A stretch of 64,000 bases of DNA from Sphingomonas endophytica (GTDB lineage: Bacteria; Pseudomonadota; Alphaproteobacteria; Sphingomonadales; Sphingomonadaceae): contig NZ_LDTB01000004.1 of assembly GCF_001476895.1 (NCBI RefSeq), positions 1 to 64,000 of the forward strand, in the 5' to 3' direction. The translations under genes were made by a program, and so were the position numbers. Shown piece by piece: positions 49,009 to 57,293 of this stretch. The number at the start of each line of letters is the position of its first letter. Position 1 is the stretch's first letter. Below the pieces are notes generated by a model that was not told the DNA's origin, did not search any database, and saw only the letters and a program-made list of their open reading frames with translations.

Positions 49009-49037
49009 CATATATTCATATATGCGTTTCATGTCAA
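49009..49037 (-). promoter_or_regulatory. Promoter and overlapping repressor site of smtB-smtA operon
   Basis: On the minus strand TTGACA (49037-49032) is followed after exactly 17 nt by TATATG (49014-49009). A perfect dyad of CATATAT and ATATATG arms with a 2-nt centre occupies 49009-49024, over the spacer and -10 box. This is where a repressor dimer would block RNA polymerase. Confidence 0.75.
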
Positions 49038-49176
49038 ATGAATTGATGTCCATCAAGTCGGCGCAGGACGCTCTGCCCCTTGTCCACCCAATCAGCGTGT
49101 TATATTGGCAATACAGTTGAAAGCGCGGCGCAACGCGCCGACAATGCCGCGCACGTAAGATAAGGATGACCCGACG

Positions 49177-50382
49177 ATGGCGACCGCTCCGAACGACGCG
49201 ACCGAGCCGACGCTGGTGCTGACCCCGCCCGATCCGGTGCCGGAGGTGCGCGCGGAAAAGGCGGCCGGGCTGGTGCCCGTCGACGATACGAAGCGCAGCG
49301 AGCTGGAGCGGCGGGTCGATGCGTTCGTCGATCAACTGGTGAGCGAAGACGTCAACAGCCCCGAGTTCGGCAAGCGCGTCGATGCGATCACCGCGATGGG
49401 GCAGAAGGAGATCCGCGACGCGGCGGGCCAGTCGAACCGCTTCCTCGACCGCCCGGTGCGCGCGATGGATCAGGAGGCCGGGGTCGGCAAGGACCTGGCC
49501 GAGCTGCGCCGCGTGGTGGAGGACCTCGACCCCGGCAAGCGCGGCAAGCTGACCGCGCCGCAGAAGCTGTTCGGGGTGATCCCGTTCGGCAACAAGGTGC
49601 GCAATTATTTCGACGGCTACAAGTCGGCGCAGTCGCACATCGCCTCGATCCTGAAGAGCCTGGGCAGCGGCAAGGACGAGCTGCTGATGGACAATGCCGC
49701 GATCGATACCGAGCGCGCGAACCTGTGGTCGGCGATGGGGCGGCTGGAGCAGATGATCCACCTGTCGCGGACGATGGACGCGCGGCTGGAGGACAAGGCC
49801 AACGAGCTGGACCACACCGACCCCGCCAAGGCCAAGGCGATCCGCGAGAGCGCATTGTTCTATGCCCGGCAGCGGACGCAGGACCTGCTGACGCAGATGG
49901 CGGTGACGGTACAGGGGTATCTGGCGCTCGATCTGGTCAAGAAGAACAATGTCGAGCTGATCAAGGGCGTCGATCGCGCCAGCACGACGACGGTCGCGGC
50001 GCTGCGGACCGCCGTCACGGTGGCGCAGGCGCTGACCAACCAGAAACTGGTGCTGGAACAGATCACGCAGCTGAACGCGACGACCGCCGGGCTGATCGAT
50101 TCGACCGGCAACCTGCTGCGCCAGAATACCGCGCGGGTGCATGAGCAGGCCGCGGCCTCGACGATCCCGCTGGAGACGCTGCAGCGCGCGTTCCAGAACA
50201 TCTATGATACGATGGACGCGATCGACACGTTCAAGCTGAAGGCGCTCGACACGATGAAGGTGACGGTCGACACGCTCGGCAACGAGGTGGAGAAGTCGCG
50301 CGGCTATATCGCCCGCGCCGAGGGCGCGACGCAGAACCGTGTCGCGGGCGGGGCGGAGCAGTTCAAGCTGGAGTCGCTGTGA
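49177..50382 (+). CDS. TelA-family toxic anion resistance protein
   Basis: A 401-aa TelA/KlaA-type protein. The conserved blocks are LFGVIPFGNKVRNYFDGYKSAQ, helical regions (IHLSRTMDARLEDKANEL, VTVQGYLALDLVKKNNVELIKGVDRA) and FQNIYDTMDAIDTFKLKALDTM. The family was named for tellurite resistance on plasmids, but chromosomal members often have stress-related roles. It is followed, with a 4-nt overlap, by the XpaC-like partner. It is divergent from the smtB operon. Confidence 0.85.
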   Translation: MATAPNDATEPTLVLTPPDPVPEVRAEKAAGLVPVDDTKRSELERRVDAFVDQLVSEDVNSPEFGKRVDAITAMGQKEIRDAAGQSNRFLDRPVRAMDQEAGVGKDLAELRRVVEDLDPGKRGKLTAPQKLFGVIPFGNKVRNYFDGYKSAQSHIASILKSLGSGKDELLMDNAAIDTERANLWSAMGRLEQMIHLSRTMDARLEDKANELDHTDPAKAKAIRESALFYARQRTQDLLTQMAVTVQGYLALDLVKKNNVELIKGVDRASTTTVAALRTAVTVAQALTNQKLVLEQITQLNATTAGLIDSTGNLLRQNTARVHEQAAASTIPLETLQRAFQNIYDTMDAIDTFKLKALDTMKVTVDTLGNEVEKSRGYIARAEGATQNRVAGGAEQFKLESL

Positions 50383-51068
50383 CGCCGCTTCCCCCAACGG
50401 ACGTGGACGACACGATCGCGCTCGCACGGGTCGCCCGCGAGCGGCGGCGCGGGGGTGAGATGGTGCCGGTGCGGCGGCGTCGGGCGCGCTCGCGGGGCAA
50501 TCGGACGGTCAAGCTGGTGGTGGCGATCGGCGTGCTGCTGACGCTGGCGATGCTGTTCGGGTGGAGCGGGTTCGCGCTGGTCGCGGTGGCGGCGGCGATC
50601 GTCGCGCTGACCGTGCTGGTGTTGCGGAAGCGCCCCGCGCCGGTGCCGACGCCGGAGAAGATCGCGCAGGCGGAGCTGAAGACGCTACCCGCGCAGACCG
50701 CGCGCTGGCTGGAGGCGCAGCGGCCCGCGCTGCCCGCGCCGGCGGTGACGCTGGTGGAGCGGCTCGACCGGCGGCTGGACACGCTGGCGGGGCAATTGGC
50801 GACGCTGGACGACGACAGCCCGGTGGCGGGGGAGATCCGGCGGCTGGTGGGCGAGCAGCTGCCGGCGTTCGTGGCGGATTATGCGCGCGTCCCGCCGACG
50901 ATGCGCGCGACGCCGCGCAACGGCAAGACGCCGGACCAGCAACTGGTCGAGGGGCTGGGCGTGATCGAGCGCGAGATGGGCGACATCAGCGCGCGGCTGG
51001 CGCAGGGCGATCTGGACGCGCTGGAGACCAAGCGGCGGTTTCTGGAGGTGAAGTACGAGGGGGAGTGA
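50379..51068 (+). CDS. XpaC-like membrane protein (TelA partner)
   Basis: A 229-aa protein with two adjacent TM helices at about residues 43-83, followed by a long helical cytoplasmic part (LPAQTARWLEAQRPALPAP, LDRRLDTLAGQL, GVIEREMGDISARLAQGDLD). XpaC-like genes are often next to telA. The GTG at 50379 overlaps the telA stop (GTGA), and no better start is visible. No catalytic motif is present. Confidence 0.68.
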   Translation: MTPLPPTDVDDTIALARVARERRRGGEMVPVRRRRARSRGNRTVKLVVAIGVLLTLAMLFGWSGFALVAVAAAIVALTVLVLRKRPAPVPTPEKIAQAELKTLPAQTARWLEAQRPALPAPAVTLVERLDRRLDTLAGQLATLDDDSPVAGEIRRLVGEQLPAFVADYARVPPTMRATPRNGKTPDQQLVEGLGVIEREMGDISARLAQGDLDALETKRRFLEVKYEGE

Positions 51069-51108
51069 GGGCCTTTGCCTCCCTCTTTCGCCACCTTTTT
51101 CTTCTTTT

Positions 51109-51217
51109 CGTCACCCCGGCGAAGGCCGGGGTCCAGTTGCGGAACGGCGGTGACGACGCGCAGCGCTACCTTACGATGGCCTTCCCAACTGGACCCCGGT
51201 CTGCGCCGGGGTGACGG
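51109..51217. repeat. Palindromic repeat, family A-like, copy 3
   Basis: Arms CGTCACCCCGGCGAAGGCCGGG... at 51109-51140 and the near complement ending at 51217. The outer bases (CGTCA ... TGACGG) and GCGAAGGC core match family A, but the spacer differs. It lies between converging XpaC-like and mntH genes. Confidence 0.75.
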
Positions 51218-51254
51218 ATTTCAAGTCGGGGTGAGATAGAGGGCAGGCGACGGC

Positions 51255-52556
51255 CTACCCCGCGACCATCCCCCACAACAGATAGCCGTTCAGCCCGACG
51301 ATCACCGCCGCGATCACCCACGCCAGCGCGGCCAGCCAGCGCGGCGCGGCGAAGGAGCCCATCAGCTTTCGGTCGCCGGTGTAGAGGACGAGCGGGATCA
51401 CCGCGAACGGGAGTTGCAGGCTGAGCACCACCTGGCTGAGCACCAGCAGGTCGGTCGCGCCGCGGTCGCCGGTCGAGGCGACCACCACCACCGCGGGTAC
51501 GATCGCGATCGCGCGGGTGATGAGGCGACGCAGCCACGGCACGAGGCGGATGTCGAGGAAGCCTTCCATGACGATCTGCCCCGCGAGCGTGCCGGTGACA
51601 GTCGAGTTCTGACCGCTGGCCAGCAGCGCGACCGCGAACAGCACGCTGGCCGCCCCTACCCCCAGCATCGGCGCCAGCAGGCGGTGCGCGTCCTCGATCT
51701 CCGCCACCTCGAACCGCCCGGCGGTGTGGAAGGTCGCCGCCGCCAGGATCAGGATCGCGGCGTTGATGAAGAAGGCCAGCCCCAGCGCGACGGTGGAGTC
51801 GATCGTCGCCAGCTTCAACGCCTCGTGCCGGTCGCCTTCGTCCTGACCATAAGCGCGGGTCTGGACGATCGAGGAATGGAGGTAGAGGTTGTGCGGCATC
51901 ACCGTCGCGCCGAGAATGCCGATCGCGATATACAGCATCGCCGGGTTCGCGACGATCTGCCCGGTCGGGATCAGCCCGGTCGCCGCCGCGCCCCAGTCGG
52001 GCCTCGCCCAGAACAGCTCGAACGCGAAACAGCTTGCGATCACGACCAGCAGCGCGGCGATGAACGCCTCCAGCCGGCGGAAACCATAGCGTTGCAGCGC
52101 GAGGATCAGGAACACATCGAGCGCGGTGACCAGCACGCCATAGATCAGCGGCATCCCGAACAGCAATTTCAAGGCGATGGCGGTGCCCAGCACCTCGGCC
52201 AGATCGCAGGCGATGATCGCCACCTCGGCCAGCGCCCAGAGCAGCCACGACACCGGTCGCGACGATTTGCGCCGGCACGCCTGCGCCAGATCGAGCCCCG
52301 CGCCGATCCCCAACCGCGCCGACAGCGATTGCAGCACGATCGCCATCAGGTTCGACAACAGCACGACGCTGAGCAAGGCATAGCCGAAGGCGGAGCCGCC
52401 CGCGATGTCGGTCGCCCAATTGCCGGGATCCATGTAACCGACCGCGACGAGCCAGCCGGGGCCGACGAACGCCAGCAGCTTGCGCCAGAAGCCCGCGCCT
52501 TTCGGAACGGGGACGGAGGCGAAGCTGTCGCCCAGCGAACGTGCGGGTGAGGTCAT
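51255..52556 (-). CDS. mntH: Nramp-family manganese/iron transporter
   Basis: A 433-aa membrane protein with about eleven helices. The two metal-binding helix breaks are present: DPGNWATD in helix 1 and [10 protein letters not shown] in helix 6, with [18 protein letters not shown], the Nramp signature, later. It imports Mn2+ or Fe2+ with protons. The minus-strand ATG at 52556 (MTSPARSLG) is used; the longer reading frame upstream is only read-through of a palindromic repeat. There is no Fur or MntR site that I can point to. Confidence 0.92.
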   Translation of the reverse strand: MTSPARSLGDSFASVPVPKGAGFWRKLLAFVGPGWLVAVGYMDPGNWATDIAGGSAFGYALLSVVLLSNLMAIVLQSLSARLGIGAGLDLAQACRRKSSRPVSWLLWALAEVAIIACDLAEVLGTAIALKLLFGMPLIYGVLVTALDVFLILALQRYGFRRLEAFIAALLVVIASCFAFELFWARPDWGAAATGLIPTGQIVANPAMLYIAIGILGATVMPHNLYLHSSIVQTRAYGQDEGDRHEALKLATIDSTVALGLAFFINAAILILAAATFHTAGRFEVAEIEDAHRLLAPMLGVGAASVLFAVALLASGQNSTVTGTLAGQIVMEGFLDIRLVPWLRRLITRAIAIVPAVVVVASTGDRGATDLLVLSQVVLSLQLPFAVIPLVLYTGDRKLMGSFAAPRWLAALAWVIAAVIVGLNGYLLWGMVAG

Positions 52557-52625
52557 GTGCGGGGATGAATGCGGGAGAAGCGTGACGGTTTCAACCGCTT
52601 GGCGTGCTCGGGTCCGCGAGGATAC

Positions 52626-52702
52626 CGTCATTGCGAGCGGCGCGAAGCAATCCAGTGGCGGGCCAGGACGCTCTGGATTGCTTCGCGCCGCTCGCAATGA
52701 CG
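52626..52702. repeat. Palindromic repeat family B, copy 2
   Basis: A perfect 30-bp inverted repeat (52626-52655 and 52673-52702) around a 17-bp spacer. Outer CGTCATTGCGAGC and inner GAAGCAATCCAG match copy 1 at 14504-14581; both spacers contain AGGACGC. Confidence 0.85.
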
Positions 52703-52719
52703 ACGTTCTTTACGCAGCC

Positions 52720-53592
52720 TCAGCCCCCCAGCACGCGCGCCAGCAGTGCGGCGTTGCGCTCTATCAAGGCGGCATCGCGCTGCGACGGGGCGGTCATGAT
52801 CGCGCCGTCGAGCGCGGTGTCGATCGGCGACGGGGTCCGCTCGGGCGGCAGGTGGCGGAGCAGGTGCGCCACCGCGGCGCGCGCGATGCGGCCGTTGGCC
52901 GCCATCTGCTCCACGATCTCCGCCACGTCGACCGCCGCGCGATCGTCGCGCCAGCAATCGTAATCGGTGACCATCCCGACCAGCGCGTAGGGCAACTCCG
53001 CCTCGCGTGCCAACCGCGCCTCGGGCATCGCGGTCATGCCGATCACGTCGCAGCCCCAGTCGCGGTAGAGGCGGCTTTCGGCGCGCGACGAGAATTGCGG
53101 CCCTTCCATCGCCAGATAGGTGGCGCGGTCCGCGATACGCCCACCCGCCGCGGTGAACGCCGCCGCCGCGAGCGCCCCCAGCCGCTCGCAGGTCGGATCG
53201 GCCATCGAGACATGCGCGACCAGGCCGGTGCCGAAGAAGCTGGCCGCGCGCTGCACCGTGCGGTCGATGAACTGGTCGACGACGGCGAAGGTGCCGGGCG
53301 GCAATTCCTCCTGCAACGATCCGACCGAGGAGATGGCGAGCAGGTCGGTGCAGCCGGCACGCTTCAGCGCGTCGACATTGGCGCGCGCCGGGATGTCGTG
53401 CGGGGCATGGACGTGCCCGCGCCCGTGGCGGGGCAGAAAGCGGATCGCGACCTCGCCGATGCGCCCGAACAGGATCTGGTCGCTGGGCGCGCCCCATGGG
53501 CTGGCCACGTCGCGCCATTCGGCATCCTCCAGCCCGTCGATCGCATAAAGCCCCGAACCGCCGATGATGCCGATCGTCCATTGCGCGTTCAT
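52720..53592 (-). CDS. mtnP: S-methyl-5'-thioadenosine phosphorylase
   Basis: A 290-aa phosphorylase that splits methylthioadenosine to adenine and methylthioribose-1-phosphate in methionine salvage. The motifs are GIIGGSGLYAIDGL (phosphate loop), RHGRGHVHAPHDIPARAN, AMEGPQFSSRAESR and GMTAMPEARLAREAE. The ATG at 53592 has GGAG 7 nt upstream. It overlaps nothing and diverges from the DUF2147 gene with 24 bp between starts. Confidence 0.93.
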   Translation of the reverse strand: MNAQWTIGIIGGSGLYAIDGLEDAEWRDVASPWGAPSDQILFGRIGEVAIRFLPRHGRGHVHAPHDIPARANVDALKRAGCTDLLAISSVGSLQEELPPGTFAVVDQFIDRTVQRAASFFGTGLVAHVSMADPTCERLGALAAAAFTAAGGRIADRATYLAMEGPQFSSRAESRLYRDWGCDVIGMTAMPEARLAREAELPYALVGMVTDYDCWRDDRAAVDVAEIVEQMAANGRIARAAVAHLLRHLPPERTPSPIDTALDGAIMTAPSQRDAALIERNAALLARVLGG

Positions 53593-53616
53593 CACTGATC
53601 TCCGATAGTCCGGCAC

Positions 53617-54036
53617 ATGCGTTTCATGCCCCTTGCCGCGCTTGCGCTGCTCTCCGCCGCCGTCCCCGCGACGGCCTTCGCCGCCACCCCGATCGCCGGA
53701 CGCTACGTCACCGAGGACGGCGCCGGAATCGTCACGATCGGCCCGTGCGGCAATAGCGTTTGCGGCAAGCTGACGACGATTCTCAAGAAGCGCCCCGGCG
53801 CGGCCGATACCGACGTCAACAATTCCGATGCGGCCTTACGCAACCGTCCCATCCTGGGCCTGCCGATCCTGACCGAGTTCAGGGACGAAGGGAAGGACTG
53901 GCGCGGCCGGATCTACGATCCGCGCAACGGCAAGACGTACAAGTCGATCGTTGCGAAGAATGCCGACGGCACGCTGGCGGTGAAGGGCTGCATCGCCTTC
54001 TTCTGCCAGACCCAGACATGGCGGCCCGCGAAGTAA
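53617..54036 (+). CDS. DUF2147 exported protein
   Basis: A 139-aa protein with signal peptide ending at ATAFAAT and the DUF2147 core (IAGRYVTEDGAGIVTIGPCGNSVCGKLT, then GRIYDPRNGKTYKS and LAVKGCIAFFCQTQTW). Four cysteines could form two disulfides. The family forms a small beta-barrel and is linked to envelope or lipid roles, without a proven function. It is convergent with the GGDEF gene, 6 bp away. Confidence 0.82.
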   Translation: MRFMPLAALALLSAAVPATAFAATPIAGRYVTEDGAGIVTIGPCGNSVCGKLTTILKKRPGAADTDVNNSDAALRNRPILGLPILTEFRDEGKDWRGRIYDPRNGKTYKSIVAKNADGTLAVKGCIAFFCQTQTWRPAK

Positions 54037-54042
54037 CGCGGG

Positions 54043-54987
54043 CTATTCCTCCAGCCGGTTGCCGCCGCGATCGGCGGCCAGCGCGTTGTTGGCGCGGGCG
54101 GTGATCAGCGATTCTTCCTGCCCGCCCGCCTGCCCCACCGCCATCCCGGCGGACGCGGTGACGGTGCCGATCGGCTCCCCCGAGCCGCGGAGGCGCAGCC
54201 GCCGCGCGGCGAAGGCCGTCAATGCCTGTTCGGCGCGCAGCCGCGCCGCCGCGACGGGCAGGTCGCGAGTGATGAACAGGAATTCGTTACCGCTCCAGCG
54301 GATCAGTTCCTGATCGTCGAACGTCTGCTGAAGCGTGGTGGCGAAGGCGTTGAGCACGTTGTCGCCCACCGCCATGCCGAACCGTTCGTTGATCGCGGCC
54401 AGTTCGTCGACCGAGAAGGCGAGGACGATATGCCCCTCGCCGCTTTCGGCGCTCTCCATCAGCCCGCGCGCGCCGCTGCGGTTCAGCGCCTGGGTCAGGT
54501 CGTCGCGATCTTCGTCCTCCGGCGGCGCGACCGGCACGATATTGTCGCGCAGCCGCACGACCTCGCTGCGCAACGCCGCCAGTTCGCGTTCGGCGCCCGA
54601 GAGCCGCGCGACGAAATCGATCGCGGCGGCGGGGTCGCCGGCCTGATCGACCATCGTCCCTACGTCGCGCCCCAGCGCCGCCGTCAGGTCGTGCGCGTCC
54701 GAGGTCAGCGTGCCGAGTTCCTGCGTCTGTCGCGCCACCGTCCGCTCGCGCCGGTCGAGCGACACCTCGCGCGGGGGGCCGATGTGTTGGTCGATCAGTT
54801 CCTGCACGATGGCGCCGGTCAGCCGCAGCCCACCGTCGGTATGCGCGGCCACCGCCTCCGACAGCCGCGATCCGGGCGCGGCGATCACCGCCAGCGCGAA
54901 TTCGTAATGACCGGGCGACGGATCGAGCTGATGCAGCTCGAGGAAGTTGATCGCGCGGCGCGCCCGCTCGAAAGCCGTCCTCACCAC
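54043..54987 (-). CDS. GGDEF-domain protein, catalytically degenerate
   Basis: A 314-aa protein with an N-terminal helical region and a C-terminal GGDEF fold (DDLTQALNRSGARG, VDELAAINERFGMAVGDNVL). The signature reads SGNEF (232-236) in place of GGDEF, and the first metal Asp is replaced by Ser at about 192. No RxxD inhibitory site is seen. It is therefore probably a non-enzymatic c-di-GMP or GTP-responsive protein, or an inactive partner. The start is GTG at 54987, with another GTG following; there is no in-frame ATG. Confidence 0.78.
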   Translation of the reverse strand: MVRTAFERARRAINFLELHQLDPSPGHYEFALAVIAAPGSRLSEAVAAHTDGGLRLTGAIVQELIDQHIGPPREVSLDRRERTVARQTQELGTLTSDAHDLTAALGRDVGTMVDQAGDPAAAIDFVARLSGAERELAALRSEVVRLRDNIVPVAPPEDEDRDDLTQALNRSGARGLMESAESGEGHIVLAFSVDELAAINERFGMAVGDNVLNAFATTLQQTFDDQELIRWSGNEFLFITRDLPVAAARLRAEQALTAFAARRLRLRGSGEPIGTVTASAGMAVGQAGGQEESLITARANNALAADRGGNRLEE

Positions 54988-55075
54988 CGTCTGTCGCCCA
55001 CCATCGCCCGACCCGCTCCAGCTTTGTCACCGCCTTGTCGATCGCGTCGTTAATTTCCCGTGAAGAGGATGTTTC

Positions 55076-55702
55076 TCACACCGGGGCCGCATCCGCGCCG
55101 GCGCCATAATGGTGCCAGGTGAAGATCGCCGCCGCGCCGCGATGCGGGCGCCACGCCTCGGCCAGTTCGCGCGTCAGCCGTTCGCTCGGCCGCTCGGGCA
55201 GGCCCAGGATGCGCCCGGTCTCGATCTGCACCGCCAGATCGCCGGCCGGCCAGATATCGGGCCGCCCCTCCGCGAACAGCAGATAGACCTCCGCCGACCA
55301 GCGGCCGATGCCCTTGACGCGGACCAGCTGGGCGACCGCCTCCTCATCATCGTCGGGCAGATTGTCGAGATCGAGCCGCCCACTGGTCACCTCGTCCGCC
55401 AGGCTGCGCGCATAGCCGGTCTTCTGGCGGGAGAAGCCGCAGGCGCGCAGGCTGTCGTCGTCCAGCGCCGCGACCACCGCCGGATCGGTCGGATCGCCCA
55501 GCACCTCCAGCTTGCGCCACACCGCATCGGCGGCCTTCACGCTGACCTGCTGCCCGACGATCGTGCGCAGCAGCGTGGCATAGCCCCGCGCGCGGATGCG
55601 GGGCGCGGGATAGCCGACCCGCTCCAGCGCGGCGGCGAAGGCCGGCTCGCGCGCGGCCAGCGCGTCCAGCCCGGCGTTGAGGTCCGTCGCGCTCAGCCCC
55701 AT
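55076..55702 (-). CDS. DNA-3-methyladenine glycosylase (HhH-GPD type)
   Basis: A 208-aa base-excision repair glycosylase of the AlkA/MAG superfamily. It has TIVGQQVSVKAADAVWRKL, the helix-hairpin-helix LVRVKGIGRWSAEVYLLF and the catalytic aspartate in IWPAGDLAVQ. It removes alkylated purines. There is no N-terminal AlkA extension and no [4Fe-4S] cysteine loop. It is divergent from the ferredoxin gene with a 53-bp gap. Confidence 0.9.
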   Translation of the reverse strand: MGLSATDLNAGLDALAAREPAFAAALERVGYPAPRIRARGYATLLRTIVGQQVSVKAADAVWRKLEVLGDPTDPAVVAALDDDSLRACGFSRQKTGYARSLADEVTSGRLDLDNLPDDDEEAVAQLVRVKGIGRWSAEVYLLFAEGRPDIWPAGDLAVQIETGRILGLPERPSERLTRELAEAWRPHRGAAAIFTWHHYGAGADAAPV

Positions 55703-55755
55703 TGCGCGAGCCTGCGACAGCCGGCATGTGCGGCGCGATCTTTGGTGGAGTGCAT

Positions 55756-56073
55756 ATGCCCAAGCTTATCGTGGAGACGCGCAACGGGGAAGAACGCGAA
55801 CTGGAGGGCCAGAGCGGCTTTTCGGTCATGGAGGTGATCCGCGACGCCGGCATCGACGAGATTCTGGCGCTGTGCGGCGGCTGCTGTTCGTGCGCCACCT
55901 GCCATATCCACGTCGATCCGGCCTTCGCCGACAAGCTGCCGCCGATCAGCGAGGACGAGAACGACCTGCTCGATTCCGCGTCGGAGCGCGACGCGACCTC
56001 GCGCCTGTCGTGCCAGTTGCCGTTCGGGCCGGAGCTGGACGGCATGAAAGTGCGGATCGCCGCCGAGGATTGA
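55756..56073 (+). CDS. [2Fe-2S] ferredoxin, adrenodoxin type
   Basis: A 105-aa ferredoxin. The cluster cysteines are in LALCGGCCSCATCHIHV and LSCQLPF. The adrenodoxin-type pattern (C-x5-C-x2-C-x36-37-C) fits electron transfer to a P450 or, in alphaproteobacteria, to cluster assembly; no P450 is next to it. ATG at 55756 has GGTGGAG upstream; a start at 55702 would overlap the glycosylase gene. Confidence 0.9.
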   Translation: MPKLIVETRNGEERELEGQSGFSVMEVIRDAGIDEILALCGGCCSCATCHIHVDPAFADKLPPISEDENDLLDSASERDATSRLSCQLPFGPELDGMKVRIAAED

Positions 56074-56152
56074 GCACAAGCGAGGTGTCGGGACGCGTGC
56101 TCGTGCCAAGGCAGGAGCCCGGAACCACAAGCGCCAGCGTGCATGACCCCGG

Positions 56153-56172
56153 ACTCCGGCGTTCGCCGGAGT
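56153..56172. terminator. Hairpin between converging genes
   Basis: ACTCCGGC and GCCGGAGT form a perfect 8-bp stem with loop GTTC between the ferredoxin and rlmB ends. A short T-stretch lies about 10 bp to the right. Confidence 0.4.
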
Positions 56173-56200
56173 TCGGTGAGACTTTTCGCGGCGGCGGCGT

Positions 56201-56968
56201 CTACCGCGCCGTCACCGCATAGAGCGCGATCGCGGCGGCGTTCGAGACGTTGAGGCTCTCGACCTTCGACGAGATCGGCAGCTTCGCCAGCTCGTCGCAA
56301 TGCGTCTCGGTATTCTGGCGCATCCCCTCGCCCTCCGCGCCCAGCACGATCGCGATGCGACGCGACGGGCCGATATCGGTCAGCGCCTGCGGCAGCGTCT
56401 GCGGCGCATGGCCGGTCAGCCCGATCCGCCAGCATCCCGCCTCCGCCATTTCCTCCAGCGCGCGAGCCAGATTGACGACGCGCACCCATGGCACGGTTTC
56501 CAGCGCGCCGCTGGCCGCCCGCGCCAGCGCGCCCGATTCGGGGGGCGCGTGCCGGTCCTGCGTGACGATCCCCAACGCGTCGAACGCCGCCGCCGATCGC
56601 AAAATCGCGCCGACATTGTGCGGGTCCGTCACCTGATCCAGCACCACGATCGGGCGTGGTCGCTCGGGATCGTCGTGGCTGCCCTGTTCCAGCAGGTCAC
56701 CCAGCCACACGTCCTCCAGCGGATCGACCTCCGCCACCATTCCCTGGTGCGGCGCGTCGGACGGCACCAGCCGGCCGAGATCGGCGGCATCGGCGAACAC
56801 CACGGGCAGCACCGGCGGCAGGTTCAGCGACGCCAGCGCCTCACGCGTGCCCCAGATCTTGCGCACGGTCCGCTCCGGGTTGGCCAGCGCGGCGATGACC
56901 GCGTGACGCCCCCAGAGGCGCGGACGATTGCCCTGCTGCTGGCTGGGGCGATGGCCACGGCGCGCCAT
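56201..56968 (-). CDS. rlmB: 23S rRNA 2'-O-methyltransferase RlmB (SpoU family)
   Basis: A 255-aa SPOUT methyltransferase. A short basic N-terminus (GNRPRLWGRHAVIAALANPER) is followed by a linker and the catalytic SpoU domain: VVLDQVTDPHNVGAILRSA, IVLGAEGEGM and SKVESLNVSNAAAIALY, the motif 3 that binds AdoMet. It modifies G2251 in the 23S P-loop. The minus-strand ATG at 56968 is preferred over one at 57016. A tRNA lies upstream on the opposite strand. Confidence 0.92.
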   Translation of the reverse strand: MARRGHRPSQQQGNRPRLWGRHAVIAALANPERTVRKIWGTREALASLNLPPVLPVVFADAADLGRLVPSDAPHQGMVAEVDPLEDVWLGDLLEQGSHDDPERPRPIVVLDQVTDPHNVGAILRSAAAFDALGIVTQDRHAPPESGALARAASGALETVPWVRVVNLARALEEMAEAGCWRIGLTGHAPQTLPQALTDIGPSRRIAIVLGAEGEGMRQNTETHCDELAKLPISSKVESLNVSNAAAIALYAVTAR

Positions 56969-57151
56969 CAGCGCAGCCCCCGGCGGGTGACGGCAGGATC
57001 GGGCGAGGGTCGGCACATCATTCGGTCGGGTCCGGTATCGAGGTCACAAACGGGCGGGCGCGGACGCTATGCGCCGCCGCCGCGCAGTGCAACCGTTGGC
57101 CGCCGTCGATCCGCACGCGAAACTTTTTCACGAAAAGGTGGGAGCGCGCCG

Positions 57152-57180
57152 TTGACAGCATCGGCCGGCGCGGGCATTGG
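57152..57180 (+). promoter_or_regulatory. Candidate promoter of tRNA-Tyr
   Basis: TTGACA at 57152-57157 and a weak -10 (CATTGG) 17 nt downstream, placing the start about 20 bp before the mature tRNA. The -35 is perfect; the -10 is poor. Confidence 0.45.
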
Positions 57181-57207
57181 GCGCCCTCGCTTTCGAGCGC
57201 CGCTCCT

Positions 57208-57293
57208 GGAAGGGTGGCCGAGTGGTTAAAGGCAGCAGACTGTAAATCTGCCCACGCAAGTGTACGCTGGTTCGAATCCAGCCCCTTCCACCA
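57208..57293 (+). tRNA. tRNA-Tyr(GTA)
   Basis: An 86-nt class II tRNA. Acceptor GGAAGGG pairs with CCCTTCC at the 3' end, followed by A and an encoded CCA. The anticodon loop is CTGTAAA with anticodon GTA, and the TpsiC loop is GGTTCGAATCC. The long variable arm is as in Tyr tRNAs. A foreign element is joined directly to its 3' end. Confidence 0.97.

Noticed and set aside
49030..49032. ATG at 49032 as smtB start
   Set aside because: It lies upstream of the predicted transcription start of the TTGACA/TATATG promoter and inside the promoter region.
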